From Diadema setosum (taxonomy: Eukaryota > Echinodermata > Echinoidea > Diadematoida > Diadematidae): a stretch of DNA of 64,000 bases. The translations under genes were made by a program, and so were the position numbers. The stretch is from NCBI GenBank assembly GCA_033980235.1, contig CM067069.1:20952650-21016649 (forward strand), in the 5' to 3' direction. The notes below the pieces were generated by a model, which worked only from the letters and a program-made list of their open reading frames with translations, had not been told where the DNA came from and did not search any database. Each line of letters starts with the position of its first letter. Positions within the stretch are counted from its first letter, which is position 1. This document shows positions 12,738 through 23,134 of this stretch, one piece after another.

Positions 12738-13027
12738 TTTGTTATTTTTTTTTTCTGAAGATGGAATCCATAAGCATAGCTCCATTCATACGAACTCATA
12801 AAACAAATGGAGTTAGGGTACTGTTTCAGATCATCACAATAGTCATGATGTTAACCCATTCCGTACAGGAACCTAGCTTGGTATTTCAGAATTCAGTATG
12901 GAACAGGTTCTGAATACTTGCTGATTGTTGAAATTTATGTGGAATTATATTTCGAATTTGATTTCAAATATAATGAGCATTTCATCATTTTCAAAAAATC
13001 TTTTTCTTTTTTTTCAACACTATACAG
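10752..13027. other. intergenic or upstream MEGF9 intron; poly(G), (TA)n
   Basis: No EGF-like exon was found here. The stretch contains 18 G at 11451-11468, 13 G at 12133-12145 and a (TA)n tract at about 12701-12733. Purine-rich DNA at 11400-12100 gives a 203-codon minus-strand frame of Leu/Ser/Phe-rich low complexity, which I do not consider a gene. The polypyrimidine tract just before 13028 serves the next exon. Confidence 0.4.
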
Positions 13028-13223
13028 GATGTCTGTGTAGCAGTCAGGGAACAGTGAACTACACTTCATGTGACAGTGGAACCACAATGTGTACCTGTAA
13101 AGAAGGCTTCACTGGGGTCAACTGTTCAGACTGCTCTACTGGTTTCTATGCTACAGGGACAGGGGACTGCAGTCTTTGCCAGTGCGATGCACATGGGTCC
13201 ATCAGCACTGACTGCAACATCAG
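13028..13223 (+). CDS. MEGF9: MEGF9-like receptor, laminin-type EGF exon (first recognised exon)
   Basis: The exon follows a TATACAG acceptor and ends CATCAG before GTTGGT. It encodes one complete laminin-type EGF module and the start of the next: CLCSS, then TMCTCKEGFTGVNCSDCSTG, then GDCSLCQCDAHG. Eleven cysteines stand in the C-x-C ... C-x-C-x-x-G-x-x-G-x-x-C-x-x-C order of laminin EGF repeats, with no break. It starts with two bases of a split codon and ends with two, and the next exon at 21652 supplies the third, so the exons are in register. MEGF9 is a single-pass membrane protein with a glycosylated N-terminal region and about five such modules. Upstream modules and the signal peptide are not visible in this window. 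Confidence 0.8.
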
Positions 13224-13616
13224 GTTGGTTTCAAAGGAAACCGTGTGTGTACATGTGACTTTTTGCCGCAGAAGAGGGACATAGATACCAGAGATGAACT
13301 TTTTCAAATGAAGACAGTGAAACCTTTTGATTGTTTCTTTTGTTTCAATTGAGTGGCAAAACTGAGGTTATTAATATGTGTCGGTGATACTGTTCTTTAA
13401 AACATATAGTGAGTCTATTTTTTTGCGAATCAAATGCAAAAATTTGTGATTGGTTAGGCACGAGAATAAATGGAGACACGTACATGTGCACGCTGCATTC
13501 GTATCTAGATCACAGTTAGTAATTTTGCATGTTGTTACATTCACAAACAGCACACAACTGATTGCCATATTCATGAAAATAAAAACCTTGCAAAATTCAC
13601 GAAAATAAAAACCTTT
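13224..13616. other. intron of MEGF9-like gene, start
   Basis: Non-coding. From about 13410 it carries TTTGCGAA- and TTCACGAAAATAAAAACC-type words akin to the TTCGCG MITEs, probably a degenerate copy. Confidence 0.4.
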
Positions 13617-14280
13617 GCAACTGATTAACAAATTGCCCTACATTGACGTAAGTGAAACACTGAATTGATCAGTGTTTTAGTAGTAGCCATGATAAAAAAA
13701 TCATGGGTATACATACTCGAGCAGGATTCGAACCTATAACCTCCTGATCACCGGACAGGCATCATCTCCACCAGACCACCAAGCTTTCGCCCGACAGCAA
13801 GTGTTGGTTCTAATCCTTAAAGCATGCAGCGGGTACTGCTTTATTATTCAAATTCATGAAATTCTTCCGTCAAGATGTTTTCATTGCAACTGATTAACAG
13901 ATTGCCCTATATCGACGTAAATAAACACTGAATTGATCAGTGTTTTAGTAGTAGCCATGATAAAAAATCATGGGCATACATACTCGAGCAGGATTCGAAC
14001 CTACGACCTCCTGATCACCGGACAGGCGTCAGCTCCACTAGACCACCGAGCTTTCACCCGACAGCAAGTGTTGGTTATAATCCTTTAAGCATGCAGTGGG
14101 TACTGCTTTATTATTCAAATTCATGAAATTCTTCCGTTGAGATGTTTTCATTGCAACTGATTAACAAATTGCCCTACATTGACGTAAATACTAATTATTT
14201 ACATCGATGTAGGGCAATTTGTTAATCAGTTGCAATGAAAACATCTCGACGGAAGAATTTCATGAATTTGAATAATAAAA
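13617..14280 (-). mobile_element. tRNA-derived SINE-like repeat: two tandem units ending in a palindrome
   Basis: Two head-to-tail units (13617-13885 and 13886-14152, about 268 bp each) are followed by the first 38 bases of a third and then by an inverted copy of the unit end at about 14197-14280. On the minus strand each unit contains a tRNA-like core with an A box (TGGTCTAGTGG in unit 2) and a perfect B box (GGTTCGAATCC), at about 13719-13790 and 13984-14056. The anticodon stem CCTG/CAGG encloses an oversized loop, so these are not functional tRNAs. Each unit ends in TTCATTGC and restarts at AACTGATTAAC. The A and B boxes would be an internal RNA polymerase III promoter. Confidence 0.75.
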
Positions 14281-14742
14281 ACCTTACAAAATTTATGGTT
14301 TTTACAATATAAGAACAGCATATCAAGTTTTTGAAAAGGACTTGTTACCACCTGTGCTATGAACCTTTACCTCTTGAGTGATTCACATGGCTAACAACAG
14401 CTGAAATCCTGGCCAGTATTTACTTGCAGTTGCATTCTTTGACTAGATAATATGGGCCAAAAATTAAGTAATTAGTTCCACCCAGTATGGAACGTGTAGG
14501 CAATGCACTATAGGTGTTTTTAAGTAATCAGTCTGATACAGATTTGTTGGGCAGTTTGCTTTTTTTTTATTTCCAAGGATGGAATAATCATTGGATATGA
14601 CCCAAACCAGGAAACCTGTATGTCATCACTAGGGAGAGTGTAATATGGCAGGTGGTGTAAAGTCAGGAAGGGCGGTGGATGACCTGTGGTGGAAGTTGTG
14701 TGGGCAGTGACACCAATGGAAGGATGCCACTGAACAGGTGTA
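14281..14742. other. MEGF9 intron, nothing recognised
   Basis: Plain AT-rich intron sequence. Confidence 0.4.
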
Positions 14743-15154
14743 CAGTTGAACCTCTATTATCCGGCCTCCCTTTATCCGGATCTCTCTATTATCGGGACGC
14801 AATCTCGCCGTGATTTTTTTAATCTTTTTTTAATAATTACGGGAGGAAAGGGGGATTCCCAACGGATACATTTCTTAATAATTATTAAGGTAAATCATCC
14901 CAAGAATTTATAAAAGAAAATGATTTCATTTTTGCAAACACGAACCTCTATTTTGGGGTCTGTTACTGTGTGTAACAATGAAAAGGTTGCAGTATCCACA
15001 TTACTACATGTGGTACTACAATGGGCTACATCAGTACATGTGTATGTATATGTAGACTCTACATGTATGAAGCATTGAGTCTCCCGTATCCGGCCAAATC
15101 CCTTATCCGGACGAGCCCTGGTCCCGACTTGTCCGGATACGAGAGGTTCAACTG
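14743..15154 (+). mobile_element. pogo/Tigger-type MITE, copy 1
   Basis: The 412-bp element is flanked by TA on both sides. The left end reads CAGTTGAACCTCTATTATCC and the right end GGATACGAGAGGTTCAACTG. Internal TATCCGG and GTCCGG words recur near both ends. No transposase frame. It is highly similar to the copy at 29978-30429 but lacks about 50 bp of that copy after GGATTCCCAAC. Confidence 0.9.
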
Positions 15155-18100
15155 TATTTAAGGATGAGGGAATACCTTAAGCCCAGATCCATATTAACTC
15201 ACATCGTATGGCAATTACATCATGTGTACATAAGTGCTAATTATGCTCACGGTTGTAACCATCTCCCCCCCCCCCCCCTTAAAAGAGAAAACAAAGAAAA
15301 TGCTTGTGTTCAAACTTGCCAGGGGGACTTTATGTTTTTTCAATATCAAGAACTTAGAGTTGAGCCTGTTGGAGCATCAGTACTCTTTATTACTCTGTCT
15401 GATATATCTATTGCAACAGAGTTCCAAAATGTCCTTCAAAATAATTTATTTCAAACAAAATCAGAGTACAATGTATTTGGTTGATCAAACTTAAACAGTT
15501 ACATTTTTGATACTATCTGTTTGTTACCAAAAATCTTGCAAATGCACATACTTCTGTAGTTCAAAACAAAATGGTGCACCATGTACATGTGTTTAAAGTA
15601 AATACATGTAGGTATCATTTGAATTGCACATTGTATTATATTTGGTGTTTAATGTAAAACATGTACAATTGTAGATTCCATGCACATAGTCAGAGGGGGA
15701 TGAACTCTGATTGAACATGTTTTATTTACTAATAAAACCTCAATTTGCAAGAATTAAATGGAAAAGGAAGAATACAAAGACAACACTAAAATGACTGTTA
15801 AGCTCGCAATAACTCCCCTGTAAACCAAGATATAGGAGAGTGTCTCCTTACTAATGCTACTCCACCACTTATCTTTACAAAATCCCTAATTTCATATTTC
15901 ATCGCTAGCTGCTAGTCTAGCTATGTTTGACATGATATGGACTCTGGATGTCGCTGCCAGCCAAATGTGACACATTGGATGGTTGGCTCTAAAGGGGATT
16001 CCCTCTGATATTTTTTTTCCTTCGTACGTGTAGGAGGGAGAGGGTTGGAGGAGGGGGGTGACTCACCCTGTGGCGAGCTACATATCCCTTGCCCTTGATG
16101 AACGAACCTGCACAGCTTGATTGGCAGTCAATTTGGAGACATTGACTAAGTGTTTAATGACATGAACTACAGGTGTATATTCTGAAAATCGCAAAGTGAA
16201 ACATGGGTTTTGCTGTATGACCTCTTGACGTTTTTGTCACAGATTTCTTTTTCCAGTATATTTGTCATCAAGCAATATTGACCACATATATCAGTGTTCT
16301 TACAATCTGAAAACCATGTGTTGTGGTGAAGCTGAAACGTGAATCATTTCCCAGGAAATTATACCTCTTCAAGATGACATACATGTACTGTCTTCTCTTT
16401 TTCTGTAGTGATATTTGAACTTTTAACCTTTTATTTCACTGTTGATAAAATCTCAGTCAAGTTTGTGATGGGTACAATATTCAAAGTTCCAGCTTCTCAT
16501 GTAGACAATTCATTCTTGATGAAAGATCTTATAGTTGTCAAAAAGTGGTATATGTAATTGAAACAATGGTCAAGAAAAGACAAAAGGTTTTAGGTCACTT
16601 TGTGACCAGAACAAAGAGAGATGGACAGCAGACACCTATATGTCCATCAGCTGACCACTGTGACAAATGAATGCCAGGAAATCATAGGCACAAGAGACAC
16701 AACCAACTAACCTTGCTGTGATCTGTTAAATCATCTATGACATCACTAGCAACTCAGGCAAGAATCATCTTAACATTGCCTTCATTTATTGTGGTTCAAT
16801 TCAAGAGCATTTGCAGACACCGCATGTATGCAAGTCATAGTTTCAGAGTTAATTGCTTGCGTGCATCAACCTCTGAAATGGCAGGTGTATTCAGCATAAC
16901 ATTACACACACAACAGACAATCAATCCGACATGAGTAACTCAAGGGACTGATGTTTGCGTGAAATCAGTGGTGATACACTGTGCCTTGGAATTTCGATAA
17001 CAATTTTAGTTCCTTTGTAACTGTCCGCGTAATCTACCTTGAAAGAAATATATTGACTATTGCTGTCCTAACCTTATGTTAGTAGTTTGTGAGAGTATGG
17101 ATATCAAACAGCCACTATGTTTTCTAAATACTCACTTTGAAAAGGACATAGATTTGGTAATGAAACAATTCATTTCTTCACCTTCATTAAATCACAGATA
17201 TTTTTGATATTTACATGCTAATTCATAGACCCCTTTCCTTCCCCTTCAAAATGGTGTGTTATGTGACTTTTTCCTTCAAGTATAAGCCATGTTGGCTACC
17301 CTTTCACATCCGATACAGTCTGCCCAAAATGTAATTTGTAAAGGTTTTTTTGAATGTCAATTCCACAATGCCATTGACCAAGCATGCATCCAGTTTCACC
17401 TGTCTGCACCTTGGGGGGGGGGGGGGGGGGGGGGTCTCCTCCTCAGACCACAAACAGCCACTTGTATTCCACCACTAAACGAGCCTAGTTAGTGGCTGTT
17501 GCTGTGGTTTGGCATATCACCAGGGATACTATCTAAAACACATCTTTCATGGCATTAAAGTTGTGGTACCAGGGGCCCCCTCTCTGAGCTCCAATTTTCT
17601 TCAAAATCTGTCTTTTTAGTGCCAAAAGTGGTTCACCACAATTGTACCACTGGTTAACTTCTGTACAGATATATTACAAGTTCTTGTTTCTCTGCAGGCT
17701 TTCTTGATGTGTCACTTGTGGAGATGCCAAGAGTGTCATGAAACTGATTCTCAAAAAAAAAATTATTTAAGAAAATGTCCAGACTTGTGGTCTGTGACAT
17801 CATGTGATGTGTCACATGATCACACCCACATGACCACGCAGTGCGCTCACAGTTGGTGTGATTCCTTCTCAAAGTGGAGACAGAGGGGTGTGTGTCATCA
17901 GGGGGTTAGTCACAAACAGAAGCAAAGTGGGGTCAGAAGGAGGCTAGATCGGGGACAACGGAGCAAGTGTCATGGAACTTCACAGGTTATGAAAGGGACA
18001 TGGAGAATTCCATTTGCGAAAGGTTGAAGCTGATTTTGAATATTAATCTCAGCTGTCATGTTTTGTGTGTTTTTTAATGAGGAAAACTGCTTTTTTTTTT

Positions 18101-18203
18101 CAGCAAGAGTATCTATTACATTTACAAAAGTACTGTGTTAAGTCACAGAAAGGAATGATTTGATTGTGATGAATATGGCAGTCAATATTATATACATGAC
18201 TGG
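15155..18203. other. MEGF9 intron; poly(C) and poly(G) tracts
   Basis: No exon recognised. A poly(C) run lies at about 15265-15279 and a run of 22 G at 17413-17434. A short GGTCAC/GTGACC palindrome lies near 16593. Confidence 0.4.
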
Positions 18204-18353
18204 CGGGGGAGGGAACATACCGAATGTTCCACCCAAAGGGTTTGAAATGCTATTGAGGGAGGTTATTAGTCCCGAGACGAAGTCAAGGGACTTGTAGCCT
18301 CCCGAAATAGCATTTCAAACCCTGAGGGTGGAACGTTTGGTACATGTTCCCGA
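18204..18353. mobile_element. hairpin (foldback) MITE
   Basis: About 150 bp with long inverted arms: GGGTTTGAAATGCTATT near the left is answered by AATAGCATTTCAAACCC at the right, and GGGAACAT by ATGTTCCC at the ends. The loop includes TCCCGAGACGAAGTCAAGGG. I could not find a convincing target duplication. Confidence 0.7.
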
Positions 18354-20383
18354 CAACAGAAGTCATCATCTGTTATATTATATGGGTTAGTCAAATACCA
18401 TCATCTGTTATGGGTTATCCTATCGATTGCGTGAAAAATATGATCGTTCAGTCGTTTGGTATAGTTTGTCATTTGTTATGTGAAAATGTTTTCCCATGGG
18501 AGAACATTACAAGAATGTTCTGCCCATGGGCGAACATAACCAATGTGCCTCCATCACATGACTGTGTTTAGCCAATCACTAACCAATATTTCACTAACCC
18601 ATTTAATATTGTTATTTATGTCACATTTGATTTCTGGTCATGATTTAATTGAATATATGGTTATCTATTATATTCAGATGAGCAAATCTGACATAATAAA
18701 ACGTTTCGCAAGGAATTATATACGTCGTGAAGTGACTATAGACTCCTTCAGAGACCAAGTGATGTTTCATTCACCAGTTTACCATTTTCAAATGGTCTTT
18801 ACTGACCTTTATTTGGCAAAAAATATAGTGTTTAGTAGTGAAAAAAAAAATCAAAATGTCAAAATGAAATGTCCACTGCAGACTTGTGACAAGAAACCAT
18901 TACTAAAAGAGAAAATTTAGATGTCATGCACCTTCTTCATAGTTTTTGGTTTCTTATTTCATTGACTGACAATGAAAAATAAAAGACATATTGAAGGAGG
19001 ACAAGTAGTGATGCTTGAATGTCCTGGAGAGTTTCTGTTGGACAGACACTTGTATACATTGTAAATTCTTTGTCATGACTTGCAAATAATTTGATAATCT
19101 CGTAAATCTTGTACGGTAAGCTGCGGTTTCTTCTCCACTGGGAATCAGCAGGAGGACCAGGGACGGAGGATCCGTTGTTAAGGTCTTTGCCAACAATGAC
19201 ATGGATACCAGAAACCTACTTAACTCATATCCAGCCACAGATATAATGATGTGCCATAGATGTGCAATTCTCATGTATAGAACCATTATTTGACTGACAA
19301 TGAAAGAGTTAAGTTTGTAAGATGACCACAGATTTTCTTCATCATAGCATATATAGTAATTGCTTGATCCTCTTTCACTGACCGGAGGGAGTGTCTGGAT
19401 GATCGTCATTAACTTGTAACCAATATAAACATTACGACTCTGTTATTCTGGTCACTTTGTGCAAAACAAACAAATTCCCACTACCTCACACCGTTTTATT
19501 AGCTCAGTCGGAATAACCACATGCATAACAAAACACTCCAATCACTGATATTAATTGAAACAAAAATCTCAAAGAATTTGGAAAAAAAATTTCTACTTGT
19601 GACAGATTGGCAGTGTTTAAGTCAAAACTGTAATAAGATATGATAATTATGATAAACAACCTTCAGTATAACACACATTCATCTTAAATCATGTACTATT
19701 GTCATTCAGAATACCACACCCTTATCGATGCTTAATCAGTAGGTAACTAAAACACTCTTTCCAGATATTACTCTCTATATGCATGCAGTTGTCCCATTCT
19801 GTAGTCATCACTGTAGGTAACTTGAACAATTGAGAGAACAGTAGATGGGGGGGGGGGGGGGGGGAGAGAGCTTACCACCTCCACACCTCTAGACCATGAA
19901 TAACCTCAGGAGATACTAGGTGAACCAATGATGCTGTCACTCATTGAAACACAATTAGCTCTCCTCCAAGAGACAGGTGACCCTTACTTGATACATCTAC
20001 AGTAATTAGACTAGTCTGCCAGGTCCTGAATCACAGATTTGCCATCCACCTGTATCTCTGTCTTTGCTGGGAAATTCAATTTAGTGAAGAATAATCTGGA
20101 CTCGTGAGACTAAACCATAAATGATTTGCAAAAAGTTGCAAACTCAGTGTTCTCTGTCACATTTTTGTCACCATGAAATTCAAAGACAATGTACATTAAT
20201 ATATGTGTATGTACTTTGTTAAATGTTATTCTATATCATAATTTTTATCAATGGAATAGTATGAGTGTGCTGCAAGAGTAAATGCATGCAAACATACTGG
20301 TTGAAAGGCAGAAGCAACAAGAAAGATTTATACCAAAGCATAACATTACAGCACATCCACGCACAGCCCTAAGAATACTGATC
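18354..20383. other. MEGF9 intron; poly(G) tract
   Basis: No exon recognised. Runs of 18 G at 19847-19864 and A runs. A short inverted pair TTCCCATGGGAGAACAT / TGTTCTGCCCATGGGCGAA lies near 18490-18535. Confidence 0.4.
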
Positions 20384-20546
20384 TGGGCCCCATTTCATAA
20401 AAAGTTGATATGATAGCAACTCTTGCTGGAATGACAATTGTCATAATAACAACAAGAATCCAGCTTCCTGATTGGCTGTTGCTATTGGAAGTTGTCATTC
20501 CAGCAAGAATTGCCATCCTAACATCTTTTATGAAATGGCGCCCTGG
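20384..20546. mobile_element. hairpin (foldback) MITE, CCATTTCATAAA type
   Basis: About 163 bp. The left end GGGCCCCATTTCATAAAA is mirrored by TTTTATGAAATGGCGCCC at the right, and the inner arms TTGCTGGAATGACAA / TTGTCATTCCAGCAA also match. CTG flanks both sides, but this may be part of the repeat itself. Confidence 0.75.
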
Positions 20547-21651
20547 TTCGTATCTGTTCTGTTTCATCATACTGTTGCAAACATTCATAGAATACATTTT
20601 GAGGGTGAGTGGTTGTCACTTATGTCTCAAATGCATGATAAGACTGTCAGTTGTTCTCATGAGGAAAAAAAAAAGGATTAAAGAAATAAACCGCAAAAAC
20701 TTATTCTCAGAAGGAGCGGAGAGATTATGATCATATTTGTTCTGAAGAAGGTTGACAGCATGTTCATGATTTACTGCGACATTGAGGGAGCTTTCCCAAA
20801 TGTTGTCCCTGGAAACATGACCACAGCCAAGGATGAACACAACACACGCCTCTTACATCACTCGGTCTCTGGGCTCAGGAAAGAGACTCGTTACTCTGTC
20901 GCTTCAGAGATTTTATGATTTCCCTCTCAGCTGAGAACATCAAGGTGTCACTGGTTGTGTCAGCCATGATTTTTGGCACTTATTTGTCCTGCCATACTTG
21001 ATTAAATTACAGAAACAAAGACATTTACTGGTCCTATATGTGTATTAATGATCATTACGGCATCATTCAGTGTGAGCAGTAATCCTAGATGAGGTGACAG
21101 CTCTTTAATTAGTCAGTGAACAGCTACATTCAAGGGAGATGCTCGGAAACTCAAATGATAAAATCAGAGTTTGACACTATTAAAGTACGGAATGACCAGC
21201 AGCTGTCCTCGACCAAGGTTTCCTTTCTTCCTTCAGCTAAGTTGCATGGGGGAAGGGTGTTGTTGTTGGTCATTGCTCCAGACTTTTATTGTTTTGACAA
21301 TATGCACAGTGCTACACGTTGTATGAACTGTGCTCTTATGGATTATAGAGTAACTATGATCAAGGAGCTATTACATAGCTCCTTGCTATGATGTAGAAGG
21401 CAATGCAAACAAGCCCTGCAATGGTAATGTGCTTTTTTGTTATTTCATATATTGTTGTTGAAATCACAGGTTGTCAGAAGATGACCTAAATTGAAGACTA
21501 AATGGAAGACTCATATTTTTCATGATATTTTGACATTTCTTATTTCTTTATCTTGAGCATTTCATGAATGGATATGGCACAATATAAATTGTAATTATTA
21601 TCAATCATTATTATTACATGTTTTCATTTCCTTTTCGTATCTCCTGTGCAG
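20547..21651. other. MEGF9 intron, nothing recognised
   Basis: No exon or repeat that I can support. A GGAGCTATTACATAGCTCC hairpin lies at about 21364-21382. Confidence 0.4.
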
Positions 21652-21792
21652 TACTGGTGAGTGCACCTGTAAGCCCTGGTGTTGGTGGACCCCTCTGTGA
21701 CAGGTGTACTGATAGCTCTCATTGGTTGGATGGTGAGACATGCAGGCCATGTAACTGCTCTGAATATTCTGCAAAATGCAGTGATACTAATG
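21652..21792 (+). CDS. MEGF9: MEGF9-like receptor, laminin-EGF exon (one-base frame break)
   Basis: The acceptor is CTGTGCAG and the donor GTAGGT. The first base completes the Ser codon left open by the 13028-13223 exon, giving TGECTCKP in frame. From there the expected GVGGPLCDRCTDSSHW lies one frame over, because the CCC at about 21673-21675 has one base more than a continuous frame would need. In the corrected frame the exon continues to ETCRPCNCSEYSAKCSDTN and ends in phase 1, which suits the next exon. The cysteine order is that of a laminin EGF module. Either the extra C is a homopolymer indel in the sequence or the allele is broken; splice sites and downstream phase remain intact. Confidence 0.72.
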
Positions 21793-22833
21793 GTAGGTGT
21801 CATCCATTGATTGTTTAAGTCTTGTCATGTCATTTCTATTAACTGAGAAATGGTCTTGCTTATACAATGTTTCTTTGCTTCCATAAACATTTATTGCAAA
21901 CAGAATTTACTGTAACTAGCTAGAGAACCGAGAGATGGGAGTGGAGAGCAAAGATAATGCTCAATACTGCTTACTTTAGCTACAATTAAACCATGATGAG
22001 TGATAGAATTTGATATATACTGAAAGACCAGAAACATTTGTGGCATGAAACTTTCATGAATTAGAGCCGACAGCCTTTTTCATGGCATGAAATTTTTCGC
22101 AAACTGCCACTGGCATTCAGTGCACTATGTACACTAAAACTTTGCATTTTATTTTCACAAATCCTGGCTCCTCGTGAAATTTGTGAAAATTTTGTACACG
22201 TAAAAATTTTTGGTTTTACAGTACCCATGCTGTGAAAGAAAATACAGTGAAATGTGTTACTCAGAAATGACAAGGACCTTGATTTCCTGCTCCCTCAGCC
22301 TATCTGAGCTGGTTAGGAATTCAGTGATTGCCAAGCTCTGGGGTGATGGGAGTTTGTAGATGCAAAATTATGATAAGAACTCTCAGTGGTTTAAAGACTG
22401 GCAAGCTTTGTGCTGGTCATTCATAACAGGATCACCTATTAATTACGGGTGCCAAGAAACCTCCCCACATGATGATTTAATCAGTTTTGACAGCTTTTGA
22501 TGCTTCATTGCCTTATCAGTGCACTGTAAAAAAAATATGCTATCACTTTTACTACTACAGTGTATATCAAATACCTAACAAGGGGTTATACTAAGTTTTT
22601 TACATCTGTTAGCTGCTTGAAAATTAAACTAAAAATTATTATGCAGCATGTTACTTCAAAATACTTTAGGTGATTTCTGATAGCATGAATCACATTTGTT
22701 TACATTTTATAATGTTATACAAGTATGCACAAAAGTATAGCCAGTAAATACAATTGAGTCTTTTGCAATTGATTAGTCATACTGTTTAATTGTCTTTGCT
22801 TTTGTTTTATGTGTTTTGCTCATCTCATCACAG
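21793..22833. other. MEGF9 intron with degenerate repeat
   Basis: Non-coding. A degenerate repeat lies at about 22040-22221, listed separately. Confidence 0.4.
22085..22221. repeat. degenerate MITE-like repeat, ACAGTA-ended family, copy 1
   Basis: It contains GCATGAAATTTTTCGCAAA, CTGGCATTCAGTGCA and a right end GTTTTACAGTA. Similar order and words occur at 30838-30989 and 53060-53231, so these are copies of one old family. Confidence 0.5.
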
Positions 22834-23134
22834 CAAGTAAGAATGACATGTGCCAAACATGCAAAAACTCTGTAAAAATCACCGAGAACCTGCCCCAGAG
22901 CGTGTGGTCAAGGCTACTACAAGGACGGCGATCACATCTGTTCCCCATGCCCAGCCTGCCAGATGGCCGAACCGAATTCAACGGATCCTGCAACAGCAAC
23001 AGCGAGCATACCGGCAGAATGTCGTAACTTCTCCCAGCAGTGCCTGAGTAGATGTTCCCATGCTGGTGCAGATAGCGTCAAAGAATGCAGCACATGTCAT
23101 AGCTTCAGTGCAATGTGGAATTGCACAAACATAG
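22834..23134 (+). CDS. MEGF9: MEGF9-like receptor, last EGF module and membrane-proximal stalk (one-base frame break)
   Basis: The acceptor is CATCACAG and the donor GTGAGA. The first two bases complete the codon left by the previous exon (phase 1). It reads SKNDMCQTCKNSVKITEN, then the expected continuation CPRACGQGYYKDGDHICSPC moves one frame, consistent with one extra C near 22892. The corrected frame carries on through PACQMAEPNSTD, a Thr/Ala/Pro-rich stretch, and a second Cys cluster (QQCLSRCSHAG, ECSTCHSF) to CTNI, ending in phase 1, which matches the next exon. NST and NFS are potential N-glycosylation sites. The downstream phase agreement argues that the gene is real and that the break is recent or a sequence error. 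Confidence 0.7.

Noticed and set aside
13719..14056. functional tRNA genes on the minus strand
   Set aside because: A and B boxes are good, but the anticodon loop is oversized, acceptor pairing is poor, and the copies belong to a dispersed SINE-like unit.
16590..16608. oestrogen-response-element-like palindrome GGTCAC...GTGACC
   Set aside because: Spacing between half sites is five bases, not three, and it stands alone in an intron.
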